Origin: Sipunculus nudus
Lineage: Eukaryota > Annelida > Sipuncula > Golfingiida > Sipunculidae
NCBI GenBank assembly: GCA_026874595.1
Contig: CM049320.1
Coordinates: 11,929,964-11,993,963, forward strand
DNA length: 64,000 nucleotides
Direction of reading: 5' to 3'
In this document: piece by piece, positions 50,111 to 60,912 of the stretch
How the letters are laid out: each line of letters opens with the position of its first letter
Numbering within the stretch: the first letter of the stretch is position 1
Notes under the pieces: generated by a model
Told to the model about the DNA's origin: nothing
Databases searched by the model: none
The model's input: the letters and a program-made list of their open reading frames with translations, nothing else
Translations under genes and position numbers: made by a program

Positions 50111-51310
50111 ATAAAACAGTCATATTAAAATTTACACCAAGGAAATAGAAATATGTATTGTTTGAACATACCACATTTCTTCTTCTTTCATCATTGTGTA
50201 AACCTATATAGATGCAGTAAGAATGGACACTGGTCTGATCTAATTTGATGACTGCGTTATATTTAAATTTAATGTTCATTTCAGTGACAGCTGGCCAGGC
50301 AATATGTCCTTATCTTGTCTGGTAACCCATACACATTTAAATGATTTTATTATTAAGTCCATGGTGGTTGCCCATATTGACAACAGACCTGGCCCATGAC
50401 CATTCAATGCAACTGAAATATCAATATCACATGATTTTACAGCCCACGGAGCATGTTCTGTGGAGTGATGTGTATTTGGTGATCTGATGAACCAAGAGGT
50501 TCCTAGGTGAGAAGAATGTATTATTAATTTATTTTAAAGAATTGTTGCATTTCATGTATAGAGTAGCAACAGATTAAACTGGCAAATTAACATAGTTGCC
50601 GGCATTTTAATCAATTATTTTAGCTGTCCCAACTACAATAAATCTCTCCTATAAATTAGCAAACAGTTATGCGATATCTTCTGAGAAGGCTCTGATCAAA
50701 CGAATAATAGCCCAAGTTACTCTGGGCTGTATCACAGCTCAGCTGCTAATGTATGCCTCAATGACAATGCTACTTTTTAAATTATTTTAAGAATCATCAA
50801 TGCTGCTTCTCCAGCCCCGAATCAGTTAAATCAGGATTTTATCACAAAACAATCTGTTACCCTTACAGAGGAAATTGAATTTAAATAATTATATATTGCA
50901 GTTTTAGCACTGGTCCAGAGAGATCCAAAGCATATAATATACATATATGTATATAAATATATATCTAACTGAGCAGCCATGCCGAATGTTGTCAAGGGGC
51001 ACCACAGCTGCCACTGTGTGTCAGTGGTTGGAGATTTATGCTGGAATGACATAACCCACAGGTCCTGGCTCTAGCAGAGGTTGGGGTGAATGAAAATGGC
51101 ACCTCTGTATCAGGTATCTGTATTAAATGTGTACCATTGTTTCATCCCTTGGGTTAAAAATGGAGCATTTGAATAGGACAGTAATGGTTTAATGATCAAA
51201 TTTTCAATGGATAAATATTATTGTTCAATTGTATAGTTGTGTTTACCATGTATTAGTGATAGGTACTACCAACTACAGTGACAATAAATGGGATTCCAAA
51301 AAAATAAACA
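50111..51310. other. no feature recognised
   Basis: AT-rich intergenic or 5' intronic sequence of the synaptobrevin gene. Nothing supported. Confidence 0.45.
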
Positions 51311-51420
51311 ATTTAGGAGCCCATTCTTGTGGGCTACTAGTAAAGACACCCCTGTGTATGAGATTGCAGGTTCAAACATGGCCGAAAGTCGGAACTAGAC
51401 CAAGTTGTTGTGAATGACTA
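51311..51420 (+). repeat. possible tRNA-derived SINE head
   Basis: GGGCTACTAGTAAAGACACC resembles a Pol III A box and GCAGGTTCAAACATGGCC (51366-51383) a B box, about 45 bp apart, as in a tRNA-derived SINE head. No full cloverleaf or tail was resolved. Confidence 0.35.
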
Positions 51421-51454
51421 TGTTATAAGTGATATGAAAATTTATGATTGTAAT

Positions 51455-51660
51455 GAGTTTACGTCAGGATTCAATGCGTGTGTGATTCCCGCCTTTGGAT
51501 ATGATTACGTCAAGTTTCAATGATGGTGTGATTCCCGCCTGGGAATATGATTGGTTGATGAGAGAAATGCGCAGTGAGGAGCGAATGGTCATCCCTGAGT
51601 GCTAGCGGCAGAGCCCTGTAACTGGACGTGAAAGTAAGTGCTACAGTTGTGGCTCTCAGA
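51455..51660 (+). promoter_or_regulatory. candidate promoter with duplicated CRE-like and E2F-like sites
   Basis: A 46-bp tandem duplication carries TTACGTCA at 51459 and 51505 and TTCCCGCC at 51486 and 51532. It is followed by ATTGG (an inverted CCAAT box, 51550), TGCGCA (51570s) and a GC-richer stretch ending at a consensus donor GTAAGTG (51634). TTACGTCA resembles a CREB/ATF site and TTCCCGCC an E2F site. The donor suggests a plus-strand first exon of about 60 bp, but the region could also serve the minus-strand synaptobrevin gene, whose first exon is missing. Confidence 0.45.
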
Positions 51661-52349
51661 GTCACAGACGAACGGACCATGTTTATCTTTTAACCAGCAG
51701 GTGGGGTGCTATAAACTACTGTGAAGCACTTGAATGGCCCTGTCTATTCGGTCTCTGTTGCTTCAGTCAGCAGGATACATGTACCTCATTATTATCTGGG
51801 TGGACCACAGTGTTAGCCGATAATGTAATTAATGAACCCCACTGGTTGAAACTTACAGTGTCAGAGTTGTCAGTGGCCTTGTTGTAGAAACCACAACTGT
51901 GATACTCCATTCATCGTTATGGTAATAATTTGTAAAATTAGGCTATGTAATGATGAAATGGTATTTATAAGGTTTAAAACAAATATGATAAACAGACAAA
52001 ATATACACATCAAAATATATCTGTTTGTGCCTTTGGTAATAAATGAGTCTTTCACACAATATAAGCATATTCTTGCCTTAACATTTTAATCAGTTATCCA
52101 CCAAATGATCTTTGAAGGCACTGTTAGCCAATTCAAAGCATCATTGTGATATTGCCTATAAACAAGGCAGCTTCTAGAAATATTGGGTTTGTGAAGGGCA
52201 ACTTTGCAACATTACACTGGTGCTATCACCATCACGTTTCATAAAATGACCAAGGAAATTATCCTAGGACATCATCAAGGTCACTTCACACATATATTTA
52301 TATATGATTTACAAAGGGTTAGTATGGCCAAACTCAAGACACTGATGTT

Positions 52350-52760
52350 AAGGGGCAGAGCTAAAGAATAAAGCGTCTCAGGACAAGCCCAGTAGTGGCA
52401 ACACTCACTGGGACCCAACACACGGTGTCATACAATTTATTGCAAGTGCTGCGCAGCCAACACCCAGCAAACCAAAAGCTCAGTAAAACCAAAGCAGATT
52501 GGCTGAGTCTGTAAACCAAGATGGCAAGCCCCTTGTGCGGCACTGCAAGAGAGGAAATTTGCAAACAGTGGGGGATAACTGACCTCAGGCCACACCAGCA
52601 AGTTAGTATAGAGACTGTCTTGAAAGGTGATGATTGCATCGTGTGTGTTTCAACAGGGGTAGACAAGGTCTGTACTCCCTGAAACCTTCGACCAGAGTGC
52701 AAATCAACTGGCACCTCCAAGAACCTGCCATGTGATTGGTAAAATTTTACGCAGGAGGGA
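52350..52760. other. unassigned higher-GC segment with a 119-codon open frame
   Basis: A minus-strand frame (52361-52720) reads MEVPVDLHSGRRFQGVQTLS at its start. The plus strand contains broken frames such as RLRTSPVVATLTGTQHTVSY. GC is clearly above background. Composition is not convincing on either strand; a decayed mobile-element gene is possible. No family recognised. Confidence 0.25.
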
Positions 52761-53266
52761 ATTCAACAGAGAAAGCACCACCTGGTGGCAAAACCTGACG
52801 TGCAGCAGCTACAGCAAAGCGAATAGATGAGCATAGTGTACCCGCTGCTTTTGGAGTATAAACTGAGTCTAGGTTGCTCAAGACCACTTGTGTATATTAC
52901 GGTAACTATTGGGTAGTATCATGCTTGTGTATGGAGCTTGTTGTCACTAAGGAATGATTGCAGTCTATTAGAAGTGAATCCAAGAAAAATATAAATATCT
53001 ACATTATCAACCTTTCTGAATCATGAAGACGAGATTTTGTAATCATTCAATATATACTTATCAGTATATATACTTATCATATATACTTCAGTCTATAGAC
53101 TGGCCCAATTCGTTCATTTCAGTTAGCATGAAGGGAATACAAATAACAACAATATCACTGATCATAATCAGTTAACATGAACAGAATACAATCATATATT
53201 GTCAATAACAACAATATTGTTATTATTTGACTCTGCATACTAAATTTATGTTATCATGGTCAACAT

Positions 53267-53500
53267 ATGCCAGCATACTGGCCACTGAGTTTAACACCAA
53301 CTTTGGCTGAGAAGCCAGCTTCAACTTCGGGCCTTTACAAAATTACAGTTAAACCAGTGAATGTTTTTTCCACGACAATTCCACCCTCATTCTCAAGCCG
53401 GGTGGCCAAGAAGATCGATTCATATCTAGACGACCTGGGTCATTTCTTGGAAAAGCTTTTTCTCCTGGGCAAGGAGTGGTACATGGGGCCAATCTTATAG
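53267..53500 (+). other. small open frame, unrecognised
   Basis: A 77-codon frame begins MPAYWPLSLTPTLAEKPAST and ends in an amphipathic tract (RVAKKIDSYLDDLGHFLEKL). No splice context or family likeness; may be chance. Confidence 0.2.
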
Positions 53501-53929
53501 ATATTTAGATTTTATCTGTATCATCGGATCATACACTAGGGATATACTCACATTTTTTTTCCAGAATTTCGGTGCAGGAAGGTTTTCAACTGAACTGATC
53601 TGACAGGAAAACAAAGATGGCGGATATAATGTAGTCTGATGTCATTATCCGGGCACTTGTTCATAGAACTCGGTGCTGCCCTCTCATGTCTGAAACCAAA
53701 AACCACCTTCCCGCCCACAATGATTTTCTGTTATAAGTAGCACGAGGTTGCCACATTATGGAAAATTGGGAAATAGTAATTTAATAATAGTCTCATTTAC
53801 CAACGAATTAACAAAAAAAAAAACTTCGTAATGACCATAAAATACAGCAACAGTACAGTTATAAATTTTATTATGTTCATCACAAACTATTATCCTTTAC
53901 ACTCACAAACCATGAAGATTGGTTAGCCT

Positions 53930-54870
53930 AAATATAATCAGTTTAAATGGTTAAACCAATTTTGGTTGTTTTAACCAAGATATTGTTTATCTTAACCTAC
54001 ACGTTGTTAAAGTAGGCCTACTAACCAAACCAGTTAGTTCTTCTGGCCATTTTTATTGGTTAACAGAATAAAAATATACTGTGTGTAGGCCCCCTATATA
54101 TAGGCTTAGGTTTTACTTTAGGCCGAACCAATTGGGCTAGGCTATATATAGGCCCTATATGTCAATAGATAACCAAAATATTGGTTACCTTAGCACACAA
54201 ATATGACCAATCTGGTTGGTTAAGATGTTAGGCCTATTGGTTGATTTTACCAACATATTAATTGGTTATTTTTACCAACTGATAGGAAAAGCACTGACCA
54301 AACCGATTGGTCAATGTTAACGTCATGCATGCAGGTAGGCCTACAAACGTGCTCCAAATCAGTTACAAGAGATGCAAGCTTTAGGCCTACTGGTTGAGGG
54401 GCAGAACGTCTGACTTGTACATGCGAGCGGTTACAGGTACGATTCCAAGATCGGTGTTTTTTTGTGTTATATATACCCAATTGAAACCCCATACAACCAA
54501 ATAAACCCGAAACTGAAGAAAGACTTATATATAAGAAGATTTCCGGTCAATCTGGAGAATAAAACAAATGAAAAGGGGACGGAAAGTATAGCAGTGCACA
54601 CATAAAAGTGTCCACAAGTCTGACCAGCTGTTGTGACCAATTTATTATCTGATTTAACCAATTTGTTTTTGTTGACCTAGACCAAATAACCAAATTATTT
54701 TGGTCAAACTGACCAATTTTGTTGGTTTAATTAAACGATCAGCTGTGTTGGTTGTTATGACCAATATATTGGTTGATTTGACCAATTGGCCTACCTGTTA
54801 TTTGATTTCAACCAAAATAAATTGGTTGTTCTAAACAATAAATTGTTTAGACATATTTTGACCAATCATA
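53930..54870. repeat. AACCAAT/ATTGGTT array interrupted by an insertion
   Basis: Tens of copies of AACCAA(T/A), TTGGTT and (T/A)GACCAAT in both orientations lie at 53930-54310 and resume at 54590-54870. They often pair as AACCAATATATTGGTTG-like palindromes. The middle (54310-54600) is different sequence and includes a tRNA-like block. Looks like a foldback element whose arms are motif arrays. Confidence 0.75.
54383..54470 (+). repeat. tRNA-like sequence (tRNA pseudogene or SINE head)
   Basis: TGGTTGAGGGGCAGAACGTC matches a tRNA D-arm/A box, GACTTGTACATGCGAG an anticodon arm with possible TGT, and ACAGGTACGATTCC a T-arm/B box (consensus GGTTCGATTCC with one change). A T run follows at 54458. 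The acceptor and anticodon stems do not pair well, so it is not a working tRNA. Confidence 0.5.
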
Positions 54871-54941
54871 AATGGGTTGGATTTATTATGCTTATAAGCC
54901 CTTTAAGTCTATAAGCCAACTATGCAGGGCGGGATATAGGC

Positions 54942-55009
<68 letters not shown>
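54942..55009. repeat. (TA)n microsatellite
   Basis: TA run with one G interruption near its start. Confidence 0.95.
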
Positions 55010-55010
<1 letters not shown>

Positions 55011-55373
55011 CCTATATATCGGCAAAAATACAGCTATAGGCATGTAGGCCTATAGGCCCATGAATGTGAATTCGACTCTTCTTGTATAAAGCTCAAAGAA
55101 AATATTCAATTTTGTTCCACAAAGCTACTGGCACGGTAACATATGTAATTTTTAGTCATACACTCATAAACTATATAGAATTATATAAGAAATAAAGCAT
55201 CAGGGCTGTACATATAGGCTTATATAGATAGGCCTATTAGGGATCATTGTACGAAAAACTACCCATTTCAGCCGGTAGGCCTTTAAGAATATATATAGTC
55301 TCACATGGAAATAAAAAATGTAGGCTAAACAATATGCAATTAATTTAAGCAGAGCACTTTAGTCCATGCATAA

Positions 55374-55379
55374 ATATAT

Positions 55380-55466
<87 letters not shown>
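55374..55466. repeat. (TA)n microsatellite, about 90 bp
   Basis: TA run with an AA interruption near 55393. Confidence 0.96.
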
Positions 55467-55469
<3 letters not shown>

Positions 55470-56945
55470 GTGGCTAATATTTAATGCCCTAAAAGTATCA
55501 TCAAATTCAACACGATTACAGACTTTTAGCAGTGCCTGCTTATGGAAATAATAATGAAAGATTGAGTTGGATATTTTCCTGCCAATTTTACGGTTCCACA
55601 TAATCAATTGGGAAAAAAATACTAAAGGCTTACTTGTACGGTGCATTTTATTCTAACAATATATTTTAACCCCGAATAATGATTATTTTTGATGTTATAA
55701 GGTATATACATTTGTATTTGAATCCTGAAACAAAATACAGCCGCAATCAACTGAAGGAAAATAATGCAATAAATTGAAGGAAAATATAGCAATCTACCAC
55801 GGGTAACAAAAATGAGGGAGATAAAAGCATTTTCTACATGTTTTATTATATTTCTTTTATTTTTTTCTTGAAATTATGCCTATTTTCAAAATATAACGGC
55901 ATTGAAGAAAGGAAACGGTGTTGAATTATAATTTATGTCATCATTTGCAAGATTATTACCTATAGGATGCAGATTTCGTTTATAATATTTTAAACTGTAA
56001 TATTTAGAAAAACATAACACAATAATCCCTTTCAAAACGAAGAAATTCTGAATACCGATGCCAGTTTGTATAGAATTAAGATGTTACTTCTACCCTGTCA
56101 CTTTTTTTTCGACACTATTCATCGGCATTTACCACTGTTAAAAGTGTAGAGTAACGTTTTTCATAACGTTTTGAAGAAAAAATAAATGATATTTATTCGA
56201 AGAAAATTAATAACTCCTTCAACCTTTCTAGTTCTCAGCAGGCCTATATATTTGAGTGTTGAAGGTGTGCGCCATATATTCTAAAACTATATATACGATA
56301 AGCATTTACCTCCATCATTTTGAAGAAATATATAGGTAATGGTGTTCAAGAACAATAAATATATACATAAGTACGGACATTTACACAATTATATGGATTT
56401 TTAAATGACACAATACATACCGATAATGATGGTTTAATGAAGTCATTTTGTGACGTTACTTCAAGTTTTAGGCAGGTTTTAAACAAGGAGTAAACAATCA
56501 TTATGGTGCCATGGCGATCAAATCGTCTTTGTAACGGTGTTGAAAAAAACTGGGCACATGCATTTTTAAAGTGAAATACATGGGGGATGTCAAGAAAGTT
56601 GTTAAAGTTTTTAAGGAACGATGAAATTATTTATGAAGGTTGAAAAAAAAAAATCCTAGAGCTATACCATTTTTTATGAAAGATATTCATGAGGATAATC
56701 ATATTTATTATGGTATTGGGGACAGGTACCTTTTGATGACCTTTGAACCATTAAGGAAAGATGTTAAGCATTTCAGGTATATTACTCAGCTTAAGAAATA
56801 ATTAAGCTCAAATTAAGCGGAAAACATTTGAAACTAAAATTCAACCCCAAAAGCACGATGTTATATATGTATATATGTACAATAGGGTATAACATGAATG
56901 CAAGAGACATGAGTTTTCATGAATTCGGTCGTTTTCTGTAGAATA
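55467..56945. other. no feature recognised
   Basis: AT-rich with small A and T runs; no exon or element seen. Confidence 0.45.
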
Positions 56946-56949
56946 ACCC

Positions 56950-57315
56950 ATACAGCCAACACTGTTAAAAGTTGCACGTAAAATAACGGTGCTTTGCACC
57001 GGCAGCAAAGTTGACAGTGCAATGCACCGTTATTTTACGTGCAAAAAAATAACGCAGTGCGTTAAATAACGTCGCATTTCACCGTAATTTTACAGCGCTT
57101 TGGGACGTAAATAAACGGTGCTTAGCCACGTGAAATGACGGGCATGTGTTATTTTACGGGACAATATGCCGTTATTTAACAGTGCTTAGAGACGTGAATA
57201 AACAGTGATTTAAACAGGAATCAGGGCATTGCACCGTTATTTCACGGTGCTTTGATATGTAGAATAACAAAACATTGTTACTTTATAATAAATAACAGTG
57301 CTTTGCACTTGGAGC
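56950..57315. repeat. foldback array of AACGGTGC/GCACCGTTATTT motifs
   Basis: A perfect 21-bp inverted repeat, TTGCACGTAAAATAACGGTG plus C at 56972-56992 and its reverse complement at 57024-57044, encloses a 31-bp loop that itself holds GGTGCTTTGCACC. Further copies of CACCGT, AACGGTGCTT and ATTTTACG follow to 57310. It opens with ACACTGTTAAAAGT. Likely a MITE. Confidence 0.72.
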
Positions 57316-58400
57316 TATACACTTTTACAGGTTTCCATAATCTTTCTCAAAACGTTTCTGTCTTGTCACTCCGGACGAACCCTATATTTGTATGTGTACT
57401 TCAGGTTTCTCATAAAGTTTTTTAGATTTTACCAGTAAAAATATTACGAACGAAGTCAGACCTCCTTATGATGATAGAGTTGTAACTTTCTGTTTGAAAG
57501 TCAAGTGTCCCGAAAATCAAATCAGGATATCCACATCTTGGCTTATTAGGAAATGGCATTAAAAATGCATGCTCACACATAATATCACACAACTTCTTTA
57601 TTGTATGAAATATTCAACAGATCATCAACATGTACAACACGTGTACTTAATGTATATAGTTATTCAGATTATACTGATCTTCCAAAAGGCATCATTAGGA
57701 AGCAAACATATTTAAACATTTTGACCACAACTAAACATAAAATTTGGCAATTAGTGCAATACTATATGATTACTATTATGAATGCTGTGTTATCTGATTA
57801 AGGTTGCTGATCTTTTTAACAATGGGGCCCAAATCTATTTATAATGTATCTTTGAAAAATAGATAAAAGTGCATCAATAAATTTATAGTTTTGTAAATTA
57901 ATGGTATCTTTAAAGTAAAAGATGGTCAGAACACAAGTCAAACAATTGAAATGGATTTAACTTATATGTCACCAAATCTTTCTACAGTAAAGGCATCTAC
58001 TTTGTGTGAAGCTTCTGATAATAAATTCCAAAATAAAGGTCCTTGGTAAATAAATGATTTTTGCATCAATTAAATTCGAACCTGAGGGAGTTTAAGAGAA
58101 TGCCTAAACTGTAACAAGGGTGCAAATGTAAACGTTTTTCCATAAAAGTAATAAGATAATCACCTGATTTAATTAAGGTATTTAAACACAAGAATGTTAA
58201 AAGTGAAATAGTTGTTAACTGATATTTCCTATATTGTTGATATATTATAGAGGAAAATGCAGCATTAAAACATTAAATCTGACCAACCAGCTCTATTGAC
58301 AGTGAGAGGGCAGTTAGAGGTGCATTCAATTACCCAAAAATATAGAAACCTAAAGGTCTTTTTAGTCCCTTGGGATACTCCAGGGTAAATATCCAAAATG
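57316..58400. other. no feature recognised
   Basis: AT-rich DNA between two foldback repeats; nothing supported. Confidence 0.45.
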
Positions 58401-58407
58401 ACGCATA

Positions 58408-58700
58408 CACTGTAAAAACTAAAAACCCAAAGACATGTCTATTTAAAGACGCTTTTCTGTTACACTTAATAAACATGTCTAATGTCTTTGTGAAGACACT
58501 GGTGTCTTAACAAAGTCATGTCTTGTGTCTATAAAAAAGACACTTGTGTCTTTACTTAAGACGCCAGTGATTATGATTAGACACCAGTGTCTTTAAGACT
58601 GCTGGTCCATTTTCATTTGTGTTTTGTGAAAATAAGAAGAAATCTGTGTCTTTTTGGAGGATGTGTGTTAAAACCAAAAAGTCTTATTGGAGCCTTGAAG
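58408..58700. repeat. foldback array of AAAGACAC/GTGTCTTT motifs
   Basis: After ACACTGTAAAAACTAAAAAC come many copies of AAGACA(C/T), (T/A)GTCTTT, GACACTGGTGTCTT and GACACCAGTGTCTTTAAG in both orientations. The start resembles that of the repeat at 56950 (ACACTGTTAAAA), so the two may be related families with the same ends and different internal motifs. Confidence 0.68.
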
Positions 58701-58934
58701 TGAAACTGTAATCAGGTGTAAACAGGGGATGACAGGTTGGGACAGAAAAGTTGACTCATCAGGCAGACTTGTTCTCTCATGACGTAACCTATTTGCATGT
58801 GACCTGTTTCAACAAAAAATGAGATATTGTTTTTATATTGATCCATTTTATTCTCATTAGGTGTTAACATATACAAATGTGTATCATTTATACAAACAAT
58901 ATGCATCACAAGTATCCATTATTTGACTAGGATG

Positions 58935-59590
58935 TCAAAAGCTGACAAAAGCCAGAAACCTTATAATTGGGTGACACCCCAAACTTGTGCAGCATTTACA
59001 GATTCTCAGGATAAATGACCATACCATGTTTCATAATAATCCAACTGCTGGTTCTGTGAGAAATAAGCTCCTAAGTTTTTTTTTCTATTATACGGTCCAT
59101 GACCTTGAAAAGTAGACCAAGGTCACCCTTCTTTGTACTTGACTGAGATTTTGCTGATATGCATCACCATTAAATAAAAGAAGTTTCTGTGTTGAATGCT
59201 TTTGGAGATATCCTACTCACAAGCAAAAGTTAAAAATTCTGTTAAATTCTTAAAAAAATCAGAAATTGTAGGTGTGCCCAGTGAAGCAGTTACAGACCAT
59301 CAGTCCCAGTGACCATAGCATGTTGTATAATAATCCATCTATTGGTTACAGCTTGTAACTGTTTTCTAGAGTTAGCCCTGAAACCTTGAAAAATATGGCA
59401 AGGTCACCCATCTACGAACTTGACCAAGATTTTGTCGATATACATCTACATTAAAGAAATAAAATTCCTACAGTGAAACCTTTAAAGAGATATCCTGCTG
59501 ACAAGGTAAAAGTTAACGGATGCTGGATGGACAGTCAGACGGGGGTCTTGGATGATGACAAAAGCCCATAAGCCTAAAGGGCTGAGGGGT
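58935..59590 (+). repeat. dispersed repeat with internal ~305-bp duplication
   Basis: (C)AAGGTCACCC(T/A)TCT..(G)AACTTGAC then AAGATTTTG(C/T)(T/C)GATAT occurs at about 59119 and again at about 59400. GAGATATCCT(A/G)CT(C/G)ACAAG occurs in both halves as well. It ends GACAAAAGCCCATAAGCC at 59555 onward, echoing GACAAAAGCC near 58943. Lies directly downstream of the SAMD3-like stop codon. Confidence 0.6.
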
Positions 59591-59602
59591 AATAACAGGT
59601 AT

Positions 59603-59959
59603 TTATTTTTCTTCTTCCTGTTTGTTATGTTGGACAAAAAACTTGTCCACCTGCAGCATAAGTTTGGATAATTTGGTGCTCATGTTGTTCCCTTGTATTG
59701 GATCTTTGAGCACCGTTTGTTGCACCAAATTTAAAATCTGACTATAGACTCTGGGGTATTCAAGGTCTGACACATAGTACACAATGGACAAATACATAAG
59801 TGCCTGAGGCACTGATTTTGCACCGGTGCAAATGTTGATTTCATCCCCAACGATGACTGCTTCATCCAGTTCATCATGAGTAGACATGAACAGCACCAGT
59901 CTTGGCGCATCCCCTCTCTTGGATGTCAGCACCGTGCTTTCTGTTGTGGTGTCAGAGTG
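59603..59959 (-). CDS. SAMD3-like terminal exon
   Basis: 357 nt including the stop, after acceptor TATTCTACAG, phase 0. It reads HSDTTTESTVLTSKRGDAPR then LVLFMSTHDELDEAVIVGDE and ends in a K/E/Q tail (VQHNKQEEEK). Confidence 0.8.
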   Translation of the reverse strand, partial: HSDTTTESTVLTSKRGDAPRLVLFMSTHDELDEAVIVGDEINICTGAKSVPQALMYLSIVYYVSDLEYPRVYSQILNLVQQTVLKDPIQGNNMSTKLSKLMLQVDKFFVQHNKQEEEK

Positions 59960-60849
59960 CTGTAGAATACATGTAAATTTGAAGGTATATAACATAAAAC
60001 CTGTTGATCTTGTTAATCTGTGATGCGCAAGATTAAGTCTTATCTCTTACATGCTTTGATTGAGAACTATATGTATTTTATATTCATAAAATGTACATGA
60101 AATTATACAGCATTTATAGTATTGATGGGGGTCATCTCCTTGATCACAATCCATCATGAACAGTTTATCATCAAACAATGATCAACTATTATTTACTGTT
60201 GAGAAGTTATAATATCATGAAAAGTCATCAGGAAACATTAGTTGAGCTCAAGGAGTATGAAATTTCTGATCAAATACAGATCTTTACTTCCTCTCAAATG
60301 ATATAGGCTTCATCTTAGCTAATATATAATACAGTCATTATAATTATATAAAGCTTAACATTTGTGAAAATTCTTTAGCTAATTATGTCAATACAAGATT
60401 AAACATTGGACCATCTGCATCAACTGACTGATCATCAATTTTACATTCAATCATCAGTCCCAACGATAACAAATTGAATTAGCATCATGGATAATTATAT
60501 AATTTATGAACACTTACTTTTTCAACAGTGAAAACTGTCTTAGTTTTTGCTCCTTTCCCCTTATCATAGGCACTTGCCCTCTCCAGAAACTGGGCCACTG
60601 CCAATTCCTGTTCAGCCTTTAAACCCTGAAATCATAAAATAACATAAGCTTATAGAGAAGTCTGACATGTAAAATACCATGCAAGCAGGATTCACTTTAT
60701 ATCATGATAACATGTTAGATGAATAAAACAAATTATATAAATTGAATCCTCTTGTCACAGAATTTTTTAAATTAGTTTTCTTCACCCTGTGGATCATCAT
60801 AGAAAATAAACAAGTTACTAATGGGCCAAGACCCTCAGCTGAACCTGAA

Positions 60850-60912
<63 letters not shown>

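Noticed and set aside
49640-51790. ATG-plus-two-bases candidates for the synaptobrevin initiator exon (for example near 49640 and 51783)
   Set aside because: The following donor sequences (GTAGGA, GTACAT) are weak and the start contexts are poor, so none was annotated.
54383-54470. Functional tRNA gene
   Set aside because: A and B boxes are visible, but the acceptor and anticodon stems do not pair and the B box has a substitution.
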